This document shows positions 1-8,852 of a DNA stretch of 64,000 nt, piece after piece (position 1 is the first letter of the stretch; each line of letters starts with the position of its first letter). The notes under the pieces are model-generated. The model did not search any database. It saw only the letters and a program-made list of their open reading frames with translations, and was not told where the DNA came from. Source of the stretch: an uncultured Tateyamaria sp. (lineage in GTDB: Bacteria; Pseudomonadota; Alphaproteobacteria; Rhodobacterales; Rhodobacteraceae); the NCBI RefSeq assembly GCF_947503045.1, contig NZ_CANNCF010000002.1, positions 899,501 through 963,500 of the forward strand. The letters run 5' to 3'. The position numbers were made by a program, and so were the translations under genes.

Positions 1-554
1 CAGACATAGATATTGCCCAATCCCGCGACGATTCTCTGATCCAGCAGCGCGGATTTGACCGGTGTGTTCCTGCCCGCAAACGCTTGTATCAGGTGTCCCT
101 CGTGGAAATCATTGCCCAAGGGTTCCGGGCCAAGGACCGCCAGCAGCTTGTGCTGGTCTGCCCCATCGGTTGCCATCAAATCCATCGCGCCAAAGCGGCG
201 CGGGTCGTTGAAGGTGATGCGCGCGCCATTGTCCATGTGCAGCACCACATGGTCGTGTTTCTCGGCCGCAGGGTGGTCCCGCACGAACTGCCCAAGCGGG
301 TCGCCTGACACCAGCATCCGCCCCGACATGCCCAGATGGATCAACAATGTCTCGCCCGAGGACAGATCGGCCAGGATGTATTTCGACCGCCGCCGCAGCC
401 CCAGAACCTGTTGCCCGCTCAGCCGCTCGGCCATCTGCGGCGGAAACGGCCAGCGCAGATCGGGCCGGTTCACATCCGCGCGCGCGATCACGGCACCCGT
501 CATCGCAGGGCTCAGCCCACGGCGGACGGTTTCGACTTCGGGCAGTTCGGGCAT
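1..554 (-). CDS. mutM: Formamidopyrimidine-DNA glycosylase (MutM/Fpg), N-terminal part
   Basis: Base-excision repair glycosylase/AP lyase that removes 8-oxoguanine and formamidopyrimidines. The reading frame on the minus strand starts MPELPEVE, the hallmark N-terminus in which Pro2 is the Schiff-base nucleophile and Glu3 the general acid. It continues with RRSKYIL (conserved Lys), [10 protein letters not shown] and the NDPRRFGAM motif, and leaves the window near the helix-two-turn-helix region ([14 protein letters not shown]). About 184 residues are present; the family has about 280, so the C-terminal zinc finger lies outside. It is divergent from ubiE with 87 bp between starts. This mutM/ubiE/ubiB order is common in Rhodobacterales. 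Confidence 0.95.
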   Translation of the reverse strand, partial: MPELPEVETVRRGLSPAMTGAVIARADVNRPDLRWPFPPQMAERLSGQQVLGLRRRSKYILADLSSGETLLIHLGMSGRMLVSGDPLGQFVRDHPAAEKHDHVVLHMDNGARITFNDPRRFGAMDLMATDGADQHKLLAVLGPEPLGNDFHEGHLIQAFAGRNTPVKSALLDQRIVAGLGNIYV

Positions 555-583
555 CGCTTGGGTCCTGCGTCAAAAGGGCTACG

Positions 584-611
584 TTGTGTATGACCGCATG
601 CGCTCTATAAC
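584..611 (+). promoter_or_regulatory. Candidate sigma-70-type promoter for ubiE-ubiB
   Basis: TTGTGT (584-589), a 16-base spacer and TATAAC (606-611) lie 31 bases before the ubiE start codon, in the divergent mutM/ubiE gap. This is a match by eye only. Confidence 0.4.
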
Positions 612-641
612 AAGGCCTGAAGAAACGGAAAGACCAAGGCC

Positions 642-1388
642 ATGAGCGACGAAAAGACCACCCATTTCGGATATCAGACGGTGCCCGAAGGGGAAAAGGC
701 AGGCCGCGTGCAGGGCGTGTTCAACTCCGTTGCCTCCAAGTATGACATCATGAACGACGTGATGAGCGTCGGCATCCACCGCATCTGGAAAGAGGCGATG
801 ATGGATTGGCTGGCGCCACGTGCCGGGCAAACCCTGCTGGATGTCGCTGGTGGCACAGGCGATATCTCGTTCAAGTTCCTCAAACGTGCGGGCCACGGCC
901 ATGCCACCGTGCTGGATCTGACCGAACCGATGCTGATCGAGGGACGCAAACGCGCCGAAGCCGACAAAATGGCCGACAGTCTTGATTGGGTGGTGGGTGA
1001 CGCGATGGCCTTGCCCTTCGAGGACAACACATTCGATGTCTACACGATCAGTTTTGGCATTCGCAACGTGACCCGGCCCGCCGATGCGCTGGCCGAGGCC
1101 TACCGCGTCCTCAAGCCCGGTGGCCGCCTGATGGTGCTGGAATTCAGCCAGTTGCCCAATGACGGGATGCAAAAGCTTTATGATCTATACAGCTTCAACG
1201 TCATTCCGCGCATGGGCCAGATGATCGCCGGGGATCGCGACAGCTATCAGTATCTGGTCGAATCGATCCGCAAGTTTCCTGATCAGGAAACCTTTCTGGC
1301 CATGATCCGCGACGCCGGATTCGAACAGGCCAAGTACCGCAATCTGACCATGGGCGTCGCCTGCCTGCATTCGGGTTGGAAGCTGTAA
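642..1388 (+). CDS. ubiE: Demethylmenaquinone/ubiquinone C-methyltransferase UbiE
   Basis: SAM-dependent C-methyltransferase of ubiquinone biosynthesis, acting on the polyprenyl-benzoquinol ring at the membrane surface. The protein has 248 residues, the usual length. N-terminal [19 protein letters not shown] and YDIMNDVMS are typical of UbiE. SAM motif [14 protein letters not shown], lies at residues 65-77, and [14 protein letters not shown] and [13 protein letters not shown] follow as motifs II and III. The stop is followed two bases later by the GTG start of ubiB, so the two genes form one transcription unit. Confidence 0.96.
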   Translation: MSDEKTTHFGYQTVPEGEKAGRVQGVFNSVASKYDIMNDVMSVGIHRIWKEAMMDWLAPRAGQTLLDVAGGTGDISFKFLKRAGHGHATVLDLTEPMLIEGRKRAEADKMADSLDWVVGDAMALPFEDNTFDVYTISFGIRNVTRPADALAEAYRVLKPGGRLMVLEFSQLPNDGMQKLYDLYSFNVIPRMGQMIAGDRDSYQYLVESIRKFPDQETFLAMIRDAGFEQAKYRNLTMGVACLHSGWKL

Positions 1389-1389
1389 C

Positions 1390-2922
1390 GTGCGTGGCCC
1401 CCACAACATCATCCGGCTGATCCGCACAGGCGCGACGCTGGAACGGACCGGCGCGATGAACGTCGTTCTGGACGCGTTCGAGGCCCCGCCCGCCCTGCGA
1501 TTCGTCGCCAAGGCGCTGGGCAAGCCGTTTCGCTGGCTGGGCTACAAGGGCGATCCATCCATGCCGCCCGCCACCCGCGCGCTGACCGCCCTTGGCCCGG
1601 CCTACATCAAGTTCGGTCAGGTCCTGTCCACCCGTCCTGATGTGGTGGGCGATGAATTGGCCGTGCAATTGCGCGTCCTGCAAGACAAGCTGCCGCCCTT
1701 TTCAACGGAAGAGGCCAAGGCAGAGGTCGAACGCGCCTTGGGTCAGCCCGCCGACACGATCTTTTCCGAGTTCAGCGAATCCGTGGCCGCCGCGTCCATC
1801 GCGCAGGTGCACAAGGCCCGGCTCGCGGATGGCGGCGACGAAGTGGCCGTCAAGGTGCTGCGCCCCAACATCGAACGCGCCTTCAAGCGGGATGTCGATG
1901 CGTTCTACTTGGCCGCGCGCATTGTCGAAATCTTTGCCCCCGGCGCGCGTCGTTTGCGCCCAATGGAAGTGATCGAGCATTTCGATGGCGTCGTGCAGGG
2001 CGAGCTGGATTTGCGCCTTGAATCCTCTGCCGCCGGAGAATTTGCCGCCAACACCAAGGACGACGCAGGCTTTGACCTGCCCAAGATCAGGTGGGAGCAT
2101 TCCGCCCGCCGCGTCATGACGCTGGAATGGGCAGACGGTGTGCCGATGGGCGACAATGCCGCGATTGATGCGGCCGGTCACAACCGTGTCGATCTGTCCG
2201 AACGGGTGCTGAAACTGTTCCTGCTTCACGCGCTGCGCGACGGTTATTTCCACGCCGACATGCATCAGGGCAACCTCAAGGTCGCGGCCAATGGTGACAT
2301 CATCGCCTATGATTTCGGGATCATGGGCCACATCGATGAATACACGCGCCGGGTCTATGCCGAGATCCTGTTTGGCTTTATCCGCAAGGACTACAAGCGC
2401 GTGGCCGAGGTGCATTTCGAGGCGGGATATGTGCCCGCGGACAAGGACGTGGACGAATTCGCCCGTGCCCTGCGTGCTGTGGGCGAGCCGATCTTTGGCA
2501 TGGATGCGTCCAAAATCTCGATGGGCCGTTTGCTGAGCTACCTGTTTGAAGTTACGGAACGCTTCGGCATGGAGACACGCACCGAACTGATCCTGCTGCA
2601 GCGCACCATGGTCGTGGTCGAAGGGGTGGCGCGTTCGCTTAACCCCAATATGAACATCTGGCAGGTCGCATCGCCCATCGTCACCGACTACATCCAGAAA
2701 TCCATTGGGCCCAAGGCCATCGTGACCGATCTATACAAGACCGCGCGTGTGCTGACCCGTTTCGGCCCGCGCCTGCCCGGGCTGGTCGAGGCGGCGCTGA
2801 TCAATCAGGCGAACCCAGCCCAGAAACAACGGCGCGGTTTCTGGCGCTGGATTGTGCTGGCAGGTCTTGCAGGTACGGCGCTGGGCGCAGGTATTTTGGC
2901 GCTGATCGAAGCGATGCTCTGA
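1390..2922 (+). CDS. ubiB: Ubiquinone biosynthesis ABC1-family kinase-like protein UbiB
   Basis: Atypical kinase-like ATPase needed for ubiquinone synthesis. It is 510 residues long, with a GTG start one base after the ubiE stop. The UbiB signature KFGQ (residues 74-77, in AYIKFGQVLSTRPD) is present, as is the Ala-rich nucleotide loop region AAASIAQVHKARL with the ion-pair Lys in VAVKVLRP. HADMHQGN and the YDFG metal-binding motif follow. The C-terminus has one hydrophobic segment (about 485-507) followed by few residues, as in family members anchored to the inner membrane. It probably shares the ubiE promoter. Confidence 0.94.
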   Translation: MRGPHNIIRLIRTGATLERTGAMNVVLDAFEAPPALRFVAKALGKPFRWLGYKGDPSMPPATRALTALGPAYIKFGQVLSTRPDVVGDELAVQLRVLQDKLPPFSTEEAKAEVERALGQPADTIFSEFSESVAAASIAQVHKARLADGGDEVAVKVLRPNIERAFKRDVDAFYLAARIVEIFAPGARRLRPMEVIEHFDGVVQGELDLRLESSAAGEFAANTKDDAGFDLPKIRWEHSARRVMTLEWADGVPMGDNAAIDAAGHNRVDLSERVLKLFLLHALRDGYFHADMHQGNLKVAANGDIIAYDFGIMGHIDEYTRRVYAEILFGFIRKDYKRVAEVHFEAGYVPADKDVDEFARALRAVGEPIFGMDASKISMGRLLSYLFEVTERFGMETRTELILLQRTMVVVEGVARSLNPNMNIWQVASPIVTDYIQKSIGPKAIVTDLYKTARVLTRFGPRLPGLVEAALINQANPAQKQRRGFWRWIVLAGLAGTALGAGILALIEAML

Positions 2923-2986
2923 CCTTCAGCGCATCGAATCATGCTAGGCTGCCGCCCATTGGATCAAATCAATTGGAGAGCGGGGC

Positions 2987-3355
2987 ATGCATACGCCCAA
3001 TCGCCCGGCAAAATCCGCCTTGCCTGTCTTTCTGTGGATCATCTGCGCCTTTGTGGTCGGGATTGCACTTTGGGCGGCCGTATATTGGCTCACAAATGGG
3101 GGCGAGGACGGGCCGCGGCTGCTGGTTGCGGTCGGGTCTGCTGGCCTTGCCCTTGCTTTTGGCGGGGTTCTGGGCGGCATCGTCAAAAAGCTGTTTGATG
3201 CTTGGGATGACCGCAAAACTGCGATCGAGGCGCAGAACGCCTACTACACGCAACTGCCCGAAGATTTCAAAACCGTCTACAACACGGTTGAGCGGAGCCG
3301 GTTCCTGATCACCGCCCACAAGTCGGCCAAGACCTATGGCGAACGGATGCGGTGA
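2987..3355 (+). CDS. Unknown two-TM membrane protein (may be the 5' half of a frameshifted gene)
   Basis: A 122-residue protein, not recognised. It starts MHTPNRPAK, preceded by GGAGAG as a ribosome binding site. Two hydrophobic segments lie at about residues 12-35 and 44-66 (the second Gly/Ala rich), followed by a charged cytosolic tail (DAWDDRKTAIEAQNAYYTQLPEDF). The stop codon overlaps the GTG start of the next frame by four bases (GTGA). The tail KSAKTYGERMR runs naturally into the next frame (ILLHNIKRATQ). Either the two are translationally coupled partners or one protein of about 290 residues is split by a frameshift. Confidence 0.6.
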   Translation: MHTPNRPAKSALPVFLWIICAFVVGIALWAAVYWLTNGGEDGPRLLVAVGSAGLALAFGGVLGGIVKKLFDAWDDRKTAIEAQNAYYTQLPEDFKTVYNTVERSRFLITAHKSAKTYGERMR

Positions 3356-3864
3356 TCCTGCTTCACAACATTAAACGGGCGACGCAACAGGGATTTCCTG
3401 ATCTGTATGAGGGGCTCGAAGGGCCGATTTTCTTTTGCACGCGGTTCCTCAAGGGTCTGATCGAGGAATACCGCGATCACTACCTAGATGTGTCGCGGCT
3501 GCAATCGCAGGACGAGGCCGACAACAAGCTGACGCGGGAATTGATTGCGGAACGGCACCCCGATGAGGATGAACGCGACATATCACACAGCGCCTGGGAC
3601 AGATTGCTGGAGTTGCCGCATCTGGGGCTTTTGATCGATGCAACGGATCGGCCAGTCGAAGGCACGGGCAACGCCGCGTTTGAATCCTATGAACAGGCCT
3701 TTGTGCAATATATCGACCTTGCCAGTTATTGCCTGATGTTGCGGATGCCGGGCAGTGACGACTCTCTGCGAAATCTCAAACTGGATGCGCAGCTTGCGGC
3801 ATGCAGAACAGAGGCGTTGGCGATCAAGGCGAAATATGCGCGCCCTGGCGACAGTGCGGCTTAG
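3352..3864 (+). CDS. Unknown soluble protein, coupled to or continuing the preceding frame
   Basis: A 170-residue product, not recognised. It starts with GTG inside the stop of the preceding gene, with no separate strong ribosome binding site. There are no membrane segments; the sequence looks helical and acidic (RLQSQDEADNKLTREL, ERHPDEDERD). With the preceding two-TM protein it would make a membrane-anchored protein with a helical cytosolic domain. Its TAG stop overlaps the stop of the convergent thiolase gene (TTAG, 3861-3864). Function unknown. Confidence 0.55.
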   Translation: MILLHNIKRATQQGFPDLYEGLEGPIFFCTRFLKGLIEEYRDHYLDVSRLQSQDEADNKLTRELIAERHPDEDERDISHSAWDRLLELPHLGLLIDATDRPVEGTGNAAFESYEQAFVQYIDLASYCLMLRMPGSDDSLRNLKLDAQLAACRTEALAIKAKYARPGDSAA

Positions 3865-5042
3865 ACTACTCTTTCAATGGCCAATGCGATCCCTTGCCCG
3901 CCGCCGATGCACATCGTGATCAGCGCCTTGGACCCGCCGATCCGTTCCAGTTCATACAGCGCCTTCACCGTGATGATTGCACCTGTTGCCCCGACGGGAT
4001 GACCCAATGCGATTGCGCCGCCGTTCGGGTTCACACGCGCAGGATCAAAGCCGAGGTCGTTTGAGACGGCCAGCGCCTGTGCGGCAAAGGCCTCATTTGA
4101 TTCAACCACGTCAAAGTCGTTCGCGGACAAACCTGTGCGATCAAGCAGGTTGCGCACGGCAGGGATCGGGCCGATGCCCATCACTTCGGGGCGCACTCCG
4201 GCATGGGCGTAACCCAGAATGCGGGCCTTTGGTTTCAGCCCCGACTTTTCCGCGGCCTCCGCCGTTGCCAGCACAACCGCGCCGGCACCGTCGTTGATGC
4301 CCGAGGCGTTGCCAGCCGTCACCGATCCGTCCTTTTGAAACACCGGCCGCAGACCGCCAAGCGCGTCGAGGCTGGTCGCCTTGGGATGTTCATCGACTTC
4401 GAAATTCACGGTATCGCGCTTCACGCGCACCTCGACCGGGGTGATCTGGCTGGCGAACCGCCCGTCCGCAATGGCGGCTGCGGCGCGTTCCTGACTTTGC
4501 ATCGCAAAGGCATCTTGAGCGGCGCGGGTGATGCCGTGTTCGGCGGCGACGTTTTCTGCGGTCACACCCATATGGCCGGTGCCAAAGGGGCAGTTGAGCG
4601 CGCCCAGCATCATGTCGAGCGTGCGCACATCCCCCATCTTGGCGCCCCAGCGCTGGCTGGGAATGACAAAGGGCGAGCGCGACATATTCTCGGCCCCACC
4701 GGCAAGGCCAAAGTCGCAATCCCCCAGCATCAGAGACTGTATGACAGATACAATCGCCTGCACGCCGGACCCACACAGGCGGTTTACGTTCATCGCCGGG
4801 GTCGTGTCCGGCACGCCCGCCTGCATCGCCGCGACGCGGCTGAGATACATATCGCGCGGTTCGGTGTTGATCACGTGGCCAAAGGCGACATGGCCGATCT
4901 GCCCACCCTCGACGCCTGACCGCTCAAGCGCTGCCTTGGCCGCCACGGTGCCCAGTTCGATCGGCGGTGTTCCGGCAAGCGCGCCGCCGAAGGTACCAAT
5001 GGCCGTGCGTGCGCCGCCCAGAATTACGATGTCTTGGGTCAT
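3861..5042 (-). CDS. Acetyl-CoA C-acetyltransferase (thiolase)
   Basis: Biosynthetic-type thiolase, condensing two acetyl-CoA to acetoacetyl-CoA or the reverse. The ATG at 5042 is chosen because AGAGGGAGAGC lies just upstream and the 393-residue product matches the family length; an upstream in-frame extension has no such support. [10 protein letters not shown] puts the nucleophilic Cys at residue 90, GHPVGATGA holds the catalytic His, and MCIGGGQG holds the second Cys. The gene stands alone, convergent with the preceding hypothetical and divergent from the XRE regulator. Possible roles are polyhydroxybutyrate synthesis (PhaA), ketone metabolism (AtoB) or degradation; context does not decide. 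Confidence 0.93.
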   Translation of the reverse strand: MTQDIVILGGARTAIGTFGGALAGTPPIELGTVAAKAALERSGVEGGQIGHVAFGHVINTEPRDMYLSRVAAMQAGVPDTTPAMNVNRLCGSGVQAIVSVIQSLMLGDCDFGLAGGAENMSRSPFVIPSQRWGAKMGDVRTLDMMLGALNCPFGTGHMGVTAENVAAEHGITRAAQDAFAMQSQERAAAAIADGRFASQITPVEVRVKRDTVNFEVDEHPKATSLDALGGLRPVFQKDGSVTAGNASGINDGAGAVVLATAEAAEKSGLKPKARILGYAHAGVRPEVMGIGPIPAVRNLLDRTGLSANDFDVVESNEAFAAQALAVSNDLGFDPARVNPNGGAIALGHPVGATGAIITVKALYELERIGGSKALITMCIGGGQGIALAIERVV

Positions 5043-5135
5043 GATGATGCTCTCCCTCTTTCGATGCATGATGGCGGTGCGGGGTGGGCAATGAAAGCCC
5101 GGACCTTGACAGCGACGCAACGGCACGGGCAACTG

Positions 5136-5149
5136 TCCGTCATGACGGA
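5136..5149. promoter_or_regulatory. Perfect 14-bp palindrome over the XRE regulator start codon
   Basis: TCCGTCATGACGGA is its own reverse complement and contains the ATG of the XRE-cupin gene. The arms TCCGT...ACGGA recur with the same 4-base spacing at 5707-5720 in front of kbl. A further ACGGA half-site lies at 5154-5158. The likely role is an autoregulatory operator. Confidence 0.5.
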
Positions 5150-5702
5150 TGAAACGGACGCTATCTTATCGCTCTTGCCTGCACGCCTGAAAGAGGCGCG
5201 GCGGGTGCAGGGCCTGTCGCTGGACGCTGTGGCCAAACTGTCAGGTGTCAGCCGGTCGATGGTCAGCCAGATTGAACGAGGCGAATCCTCGCCCACTATC
5301 GCGACCCTGTGGAACCTCACACGGGCGCTGCAGGTCGACTTTGCCGGACTGCTTGAGGACGGACCTGCCAGCAACATCGAAGTGCTGCGCACCGCGGATG
5401 TGCCAAGCATCGAAAATCGCGGGGCCGGGTGCACGATCCGTATCCTTTCGGCGCCAGAGGAGGCCGGGCGGCACGAGGTTTATGAATTGCGCTTTGTCGA
5501 GGGTGGCGTGCTGGACAGTCAGGCGCATCGACGGGGTGCGCGCGAGCATCTGACGGTGATCGACGGTCGCCTGTCCGTCACCAGCGGCGGGGCGACGGAA
5601 CGGATTGGGCAGGGCGACACGGCGCGTTATGCCGCCGATGTGCCCCACCGGATCGAGGCGCTGCACCCGTCTCGCGCCTTTTTGGTGGTGCAGGACGCCT
5701 GA
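5142..5702 (+). CDS. XRE-family regulator with C-terminal cupin domain
   Basis: DNA-binding regulator of 186 residues. An N-terminal helix-turn-helix of the XRE type (about residues 14-68, LKEARRVQGLSLDAVAKLSG, SRSMVSQIERGESSPT) is joined to a C-terminal cupin (about 110-185, EHLTVIDGRLSV, GDTARYAADVPHRIEA) that may bind a small effector. The start MTDETDAIL is preferred, as the frame upstream lacks family-like sequence; its ribosome binding site is weak. It lies 97 bp before kbl-tdh on the same strand, and shared palindromes suggest that it controls itself and threonine breakdown. The effector (threonine, glycine or a product) is unknown. Confidence 0.85.
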   Translation: MTDETDAILSLLPARLKEARRVQGLSLDAVAKLSGVSRSMVSQIERGESSPTIATLWNLTRALQVDFAGLLEDGPASNIEVLRTADVPSIENRGAGCTIRILSAPEEAGRHEVYELRFVEGGVLDSQAHRRGAREHLTVIDGRLSVTSGGATERIGQGDTARYAADVPHRIEALHPSRAFLVVQDA

Positions 5703-5706
5703 GGTT

Positions 5707-5720
5707 TCCGTTTTCACGGA
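5707..5720. promoter_or_regulatory. Second TCCGT-N4-ACGGA palindrome, upstream of kbl
   Basis: TCCGT TTTC ACGGA, the same arms and spacing as the palindrome over the regulator's start codon. It lies just upstream of the candidate kbl promoter. A wider inverted pair TCCGA (5727-5731) / TCGGA (5751-5755) follows. Confidence 0.5.
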
Positions 5721-5723
5721 TTT

Positions 5724-5752
5724 TTGTCCGATATTATGAAATCCCGTATTTC
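5724..5752 (+). promoter_or_regulatory. Candidate kbl-tdh promoter
   Basis: TTGTCC (5724-5729), 17-base spacer, TATTTC (5747-5752). The region also contains the inverted repeat GAAAT-CCCGT-ATTTC (5738-5752), which would overlap RNA polymerase. The kbl ribosome binding site AAAGGAG follows at 5785-5791. Confidence 0.35.
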
Positions 5753-5798
5753 GGAATCACATCCGGTATGTTAGATGCGCCCGCAAAGGAGCCCTGAC

Positions 5799-6986
5799 AT
5801 GACCCAAGCGTTTCTCTCTCATATCACGGATACACTGGCGCAGATCGACGCGGATGGCATGACCAAGCGCGAGCGCATGATCACCTCCCCCCAGGGCGGG
5901 CGGATCGCAGTTGGGGATCGCGAGGTTCTGAACCTGTGCGCGAACAACTACCTTGGTCTGGCCGATCACCCCGACCTGATCGCCGCCGCAAAGGGCGCGA
6001 TGGACAGTCACGGGTTTGGCATGGCCTCGGTCCGCTTCATCTGCGGTACGCAGGATCTGCACCGGCAATTGGAACAGCGGCTTGCGGCCTTTCTGAACAA
6101 GGACGACGCCATCCTGTTCGCCGCCTGTTTTGACGCCAACGGCGGCCTGTTCGAGCCGCTTTTGGGACCTGAAGATGCGATCATTTCGGACGCGCTCAAC
6201 CATGCGTCGATCATTGATGGTATCCGGCTGTGCAAAGCGCAGCGCTACCGCTACGCAAACAGCGATATGACCGATTTAGAGACACAATTGCAGGCGGCCC
6301 GTACCGCTGGAGCGCGGCACATCATGATCGCGACCGACGGTGTATTTTCGATGGACGGGTATCTGGCCAAACTGCCCGAGATTAACGAACTGGCGTCGCG
6401 CTATGATGCGCTGGTGATGGTGGATGATTGCCACGCGACCGGGTTCATGGGGCCGAAAGGGGCGGGCACGCCTGCCCATGCCGGGGTCGATGTGGACATC
6501 CTGACGGGGACACTGGGCAAGGCGCTGGGCGGCTCCATCGGTGGTTATATCGCGGGGCCGCAACCTGTGATCGACCTGCTGCGCCAGCGCGCACGGCCTT
6601 ATTTGTTTTCCAACTCCCTGCCTCCGGCCATTGTCGCCGCCGGGATCGAGGCCATCCGGCTGGTCGAAGAAGGCGACGCCCTGCGCGCCCAATTGTTCGA
6701 CAACGCGGCCTATTGGCGGGCGGGTCTGAGCGATCTGGGATTCGAGCTGTTGCCCGGCGAGCATCCGATCATTCCCGTTATGCTGGGCGAGGCGCAGGTC
6801 GCGCAGGACATGGCCGCGCGATTGTTCGAGGAAGGTGTCTATGTCTCGGGCTTTTTCTTTCCCGTGGTGCCGCGCGGGCAGGCGCGCATCCGTACACAGA
6901 TGAACGCGAGCCTGACGCGGGATGATCTGGACCGGGGCCTCGCCGCGTTCGAGGCTGCGGGCAAGGCCGTAGGCGTGTTGTCATGA
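5799..6986 (+). CDS. kbl: Glycine C-acetyltransferase (2-amino-3-ketobutyrate CoA ligase)
   Basis: PLP enzyme that cleaves 2-amino-3-oxobutyrate, the product of threonine dehydrogenase, with CoA to give glycine and acetyl-CoA. The ATG at 5799 has AAAGGAG eight bases upstream, giving 395 residues, the family length. Alpha-oxoamine synthase landmarks are [47 protein letters not shown], and [10 protein letters not shown] with the PLP Lys near residue 244. The stop overlaps the tdh start (ATGA), so the two are coupled and the intermediate can be handed on directly. Confidence 0.96.
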   Translation: MTQAFLSHITDTLAQIDADGMTKRERMITSPQGGRIAVGDREVLNLCANNYLGLADHPDLIAAAKGAMDSHGFGMASVRFICGTQDLHRQLEQRLAAFLNKDDAILFAACFDANGGLFEPLLGPEDAIISDALNHASIIDGIRLCKAQRYRYANSDMTDLETQLQAARTAGARHIMIATDGVFSMDGYLAKLPEINELASRYDALVMVDDCHATGFMGPKGAGTPAHAGVDVDILTGTLGKALGGSIGGYIAGPQPVIDLLRQRARPYLFSNSLPPAIVAAGIEAIRLVEEGDALRAQLFDNAAYWRAGLSDLGFELLPGEHPIIPVMLGEAQVAQDMAARLFEEGVYVSGFFFPVVPRGQARIRTQMNASLTRDDLDRGLAAFEAAGKAVGVLS

Positions 6987-8020
6987 CCAACGAAATGATC
7001 GCGCTGGAAAAGACGCATCCCCGCGAAGGGTTGTGGCAGGTGACTGCCCCCGTGCCGCAAATCGGCCCGGACGACGTACTGATCCGCATCAACAAGACCG
7101 GGATTTGCGGCACCGACATCCACATCTGGAATTGGGATGACTGGGCGGCGCAGACTGTACCGACGCCGATGATCACGGGCCATGAATTTGCGGGCGAGAT
7201 CGTTGAAATCGGCTCTAACGTGCAGGATTTGGCTCTTGGACAACGCTGTTCCGGCGAGGGGCACCTGATTGGTAAGACCTCGCGCCAGAGCCGGGCGGGC
7301 AAGTTTCATCTGGACCCGGCAACGCGCGGAATCGGGGTGAATGAACAGGGCGCCTTTGCCGAATACCTGCGCCTGCCTGCCTTTAACGTGGTACCGCTGC
7401 CGGATGAGATCAGTGACGATATCGGGGCGATCCTCGACCCACTGGGCAATGCCGTGCATACCGCGCTCAGCTTTGATCTGGTGGGCGAGGATGTGCTGGT
7501 CACTGGTGCGGGACCCATCGGAATCATGGCCGCCGCCGTCGCGCGCCATGTGGGCGCGCGCAACGTGGTGATCACGGATGTGAACCCCGACCGTCTGGCG
7601 CTCGCGGCGCGCGTGGCTGACGTGGTGCCCGTCAATGTGCTGGAACAGGATCTGGCCAGCATCATGCCGGGGCTGAAGATGAAGCAGGGCTTTGACGTCG
7701 GCCTTGAAATGTCCGGCAATCAGGCGGCGCTTGATCAGATGGTCGAGGCGATGACCATGGGCGGGCGCATCGCGATGCTGGGCATCCCGCCGGGCAAAAG
7801 CCCCGTGGATTGGAGCCGTATCGTGTTCAAGGCCCTCACCATAAAGGGTGTCTATGGGCGCGAGATTTTTGAGACCTGGTACAAGATGATTGCGATGTTG
7901 CAGAACGGGTTGGATGTGTCGGGCGTCATCACCCACCGCTTTCATGCGCGCGACTTTGCGCAAGGCTTTGCGGCAATGAAGTCTGGCTCGTCAGGCAAGG
8001 TGGTTCTGGACTGGACCTGA
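6983..8020 (+). CDS. tdh: L-threonine 3-dehydrogenase, lacking the structural-zinc cysteines
   Basis: NAD-dependent medium-chain dehydrogenase that oxidises L-threonine to 2-amino-3-oxobutyrate. It has 345 residues and overlaps kbl by ATGA. Catalytic zinc ligands are present: Cys42 ([10 protein letters not shown]) and His67-Glu68 (GHEFAGE). The Rossmann motif [10 protein letters not shown] follows. In the lobe where E. coli Tdh has four structural-zinc cysteines, this protein has Gly97, Ser100, Ser103 and Asp111, while the surrounding residues (GEGH, R, HL, GVGV-like) still align. It probably folds without structural zinc. The overall identity as Tdh is supported by kbl next door. Confidence 0.93.
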   Translation: MTNEMIALEKTHPREGLWQVTAPVPQIGPDDVLIRINKTGICGTDIHIWNWDDWAAQTVPTPMITGHEFAGEIVEIGSNVQDLALGQRCSGEGHLIGKTSRQSRAGKFHLDPATRGIGVNEQGAFAEYLRLPAFNVVPLPDEISDDIGAILDPLGNAVHTALSFDLVGEDVLVTGAGPIGIMAAAVARHVGARNVVITDVNPDRLALAARVADVVPVNVLEQDLASIMPGLKMKQGFDVGLEMSGNQAALDQMVEAMTMGGRIAMLGIPPGKSPVDWSRIVFKALTIKGVYGREIFETWYKMIAMLQNGLDVSGVITHRFHARDFAQGFAAMKSGSSGKVVLDWT

Positions 8021-8032
8021 GCGCGGCTCAGG
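8016..8032. terminator. Hairpin formed across the two convergent stop codons
   Basis: CCTGAGC-GCG-GCTCAGG, a perfect 7-bp stem with a 3-base loop. It contains the TGA of tdh (8018-8020) and the TGA of the opposing phosphatase gene (8028-8030). It may stop both transcripts or protect 3' ends; there is no T-run on either side. Confidence 0.4.
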
Positions 8033-8771
8033 CCGCCACAACCTCGCGGTGCAGCGGTTTGCGCCCGGTCTCGGTCAGCAACCAGCCCTCGGTCCCTTCG
8101 AAAACGGCGGCGGTCAGCGGCTCGCCATAGCCTGCGGCTGTGTCGAGGTTCACGCGGTTGCCGTAATGCGTGGCGGTGCGGATCGGCGTGTGGCCGTGCA
8201 CGATCACCTTGGGGTGCGGCGCGGTGACATCGTGGAACTCGTTCCTGATCCACAACAGGTCTTCTTCGTCCTGCTGGTCAAGTGGCACGCCGGGGCGAAT
8301 CCCGGCATGGACGAACATCAGATCACCCACCGTGTGTGACAGTTTCAGCCCTTCGAGGAAGGTCACGTGCGATTTCGGAACCGCGGCGCGCGCATCGGCC
8401 TGCACGTCCTTTTCGCGGCGGCGCGGACCTGCATCGACACCGTAAGAGGCCAGCGTCGTGTCGCCGCCAAGGCGCGGGTGCAGCCAGTATAGTTCGACCA
8501 TCATGTAAGGGTCATGCAGGATCGGGCGCTGCATGAACCATTCGAACATGCGGTCGTGATTGCCCTTGAGGAAGGTCCAATTGCGCTGCGCTTGCTGGCC
8601 TGCGACCAGCGTGTCCAGCACGGCGCGGCTGTCCGGCCCGCGATCGGTATAGTCGCCCAGAAACACCACGGGCGCATCCACCCCGCCATCCGCCTCGATC
8701 AATGCAAGGACTCGGTCCAGTTCAGCCTGTTGGCCGTGAATATCTCCGATGGCGTAAATGGGGTCTGACAT
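8028..8771 (-). CDS. Calcineurin-like metallophosphoesterase (Ser/Thr phosphatase type)
   Basis: Binuclear-metal phosphoesterase of 247 residues, probably cytosolic. Conserved blocks are GDIHG (about residues 8-12), FLGDYTDRGPDS, KGNHD, HAGIRPG and VHGHTP, in the order expected for PPP-family or bacterial PrpA-like phosphatases. GDYTDRGPDS is closer to the protein phosphatase signature than to diadenosine tetraphosphatase. Substrate unknown. The gene is alone on its strand between the tdh hairpin and the sulfotransferase. Confidence 0.9.
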   Translation of the reverse strand: MSDPIYAIGDIHGQQAELDRVLALIEADGGVDAPVVFLGDYTDRGPDSRAVLDTLVAGQQAQRNWTFLKGNHDRMFEWFMQRPILHDPYMMVELYWLHPRLGGDTTLASYGVDAGPRRREKDVQADARAAVPKSHVTFLEGLKLSHTVGDLMFVHAGIRPGVPLDQQDEEDLLWIRNEFHDVTAPHPKVIVHGHTPIRTATHYGNRVNLDTAAGYGEPLTAAVFEGTEGWLLTETGRKPLHREVVAA

Positions 8772-8852
8772 GATCTACCGGGCAACGAACGTGTAATGTC
8801 TGTCGCGTATCCGGATTCGGTGGCAGATGTAAGGCGTGGGATGCCACAGTTT

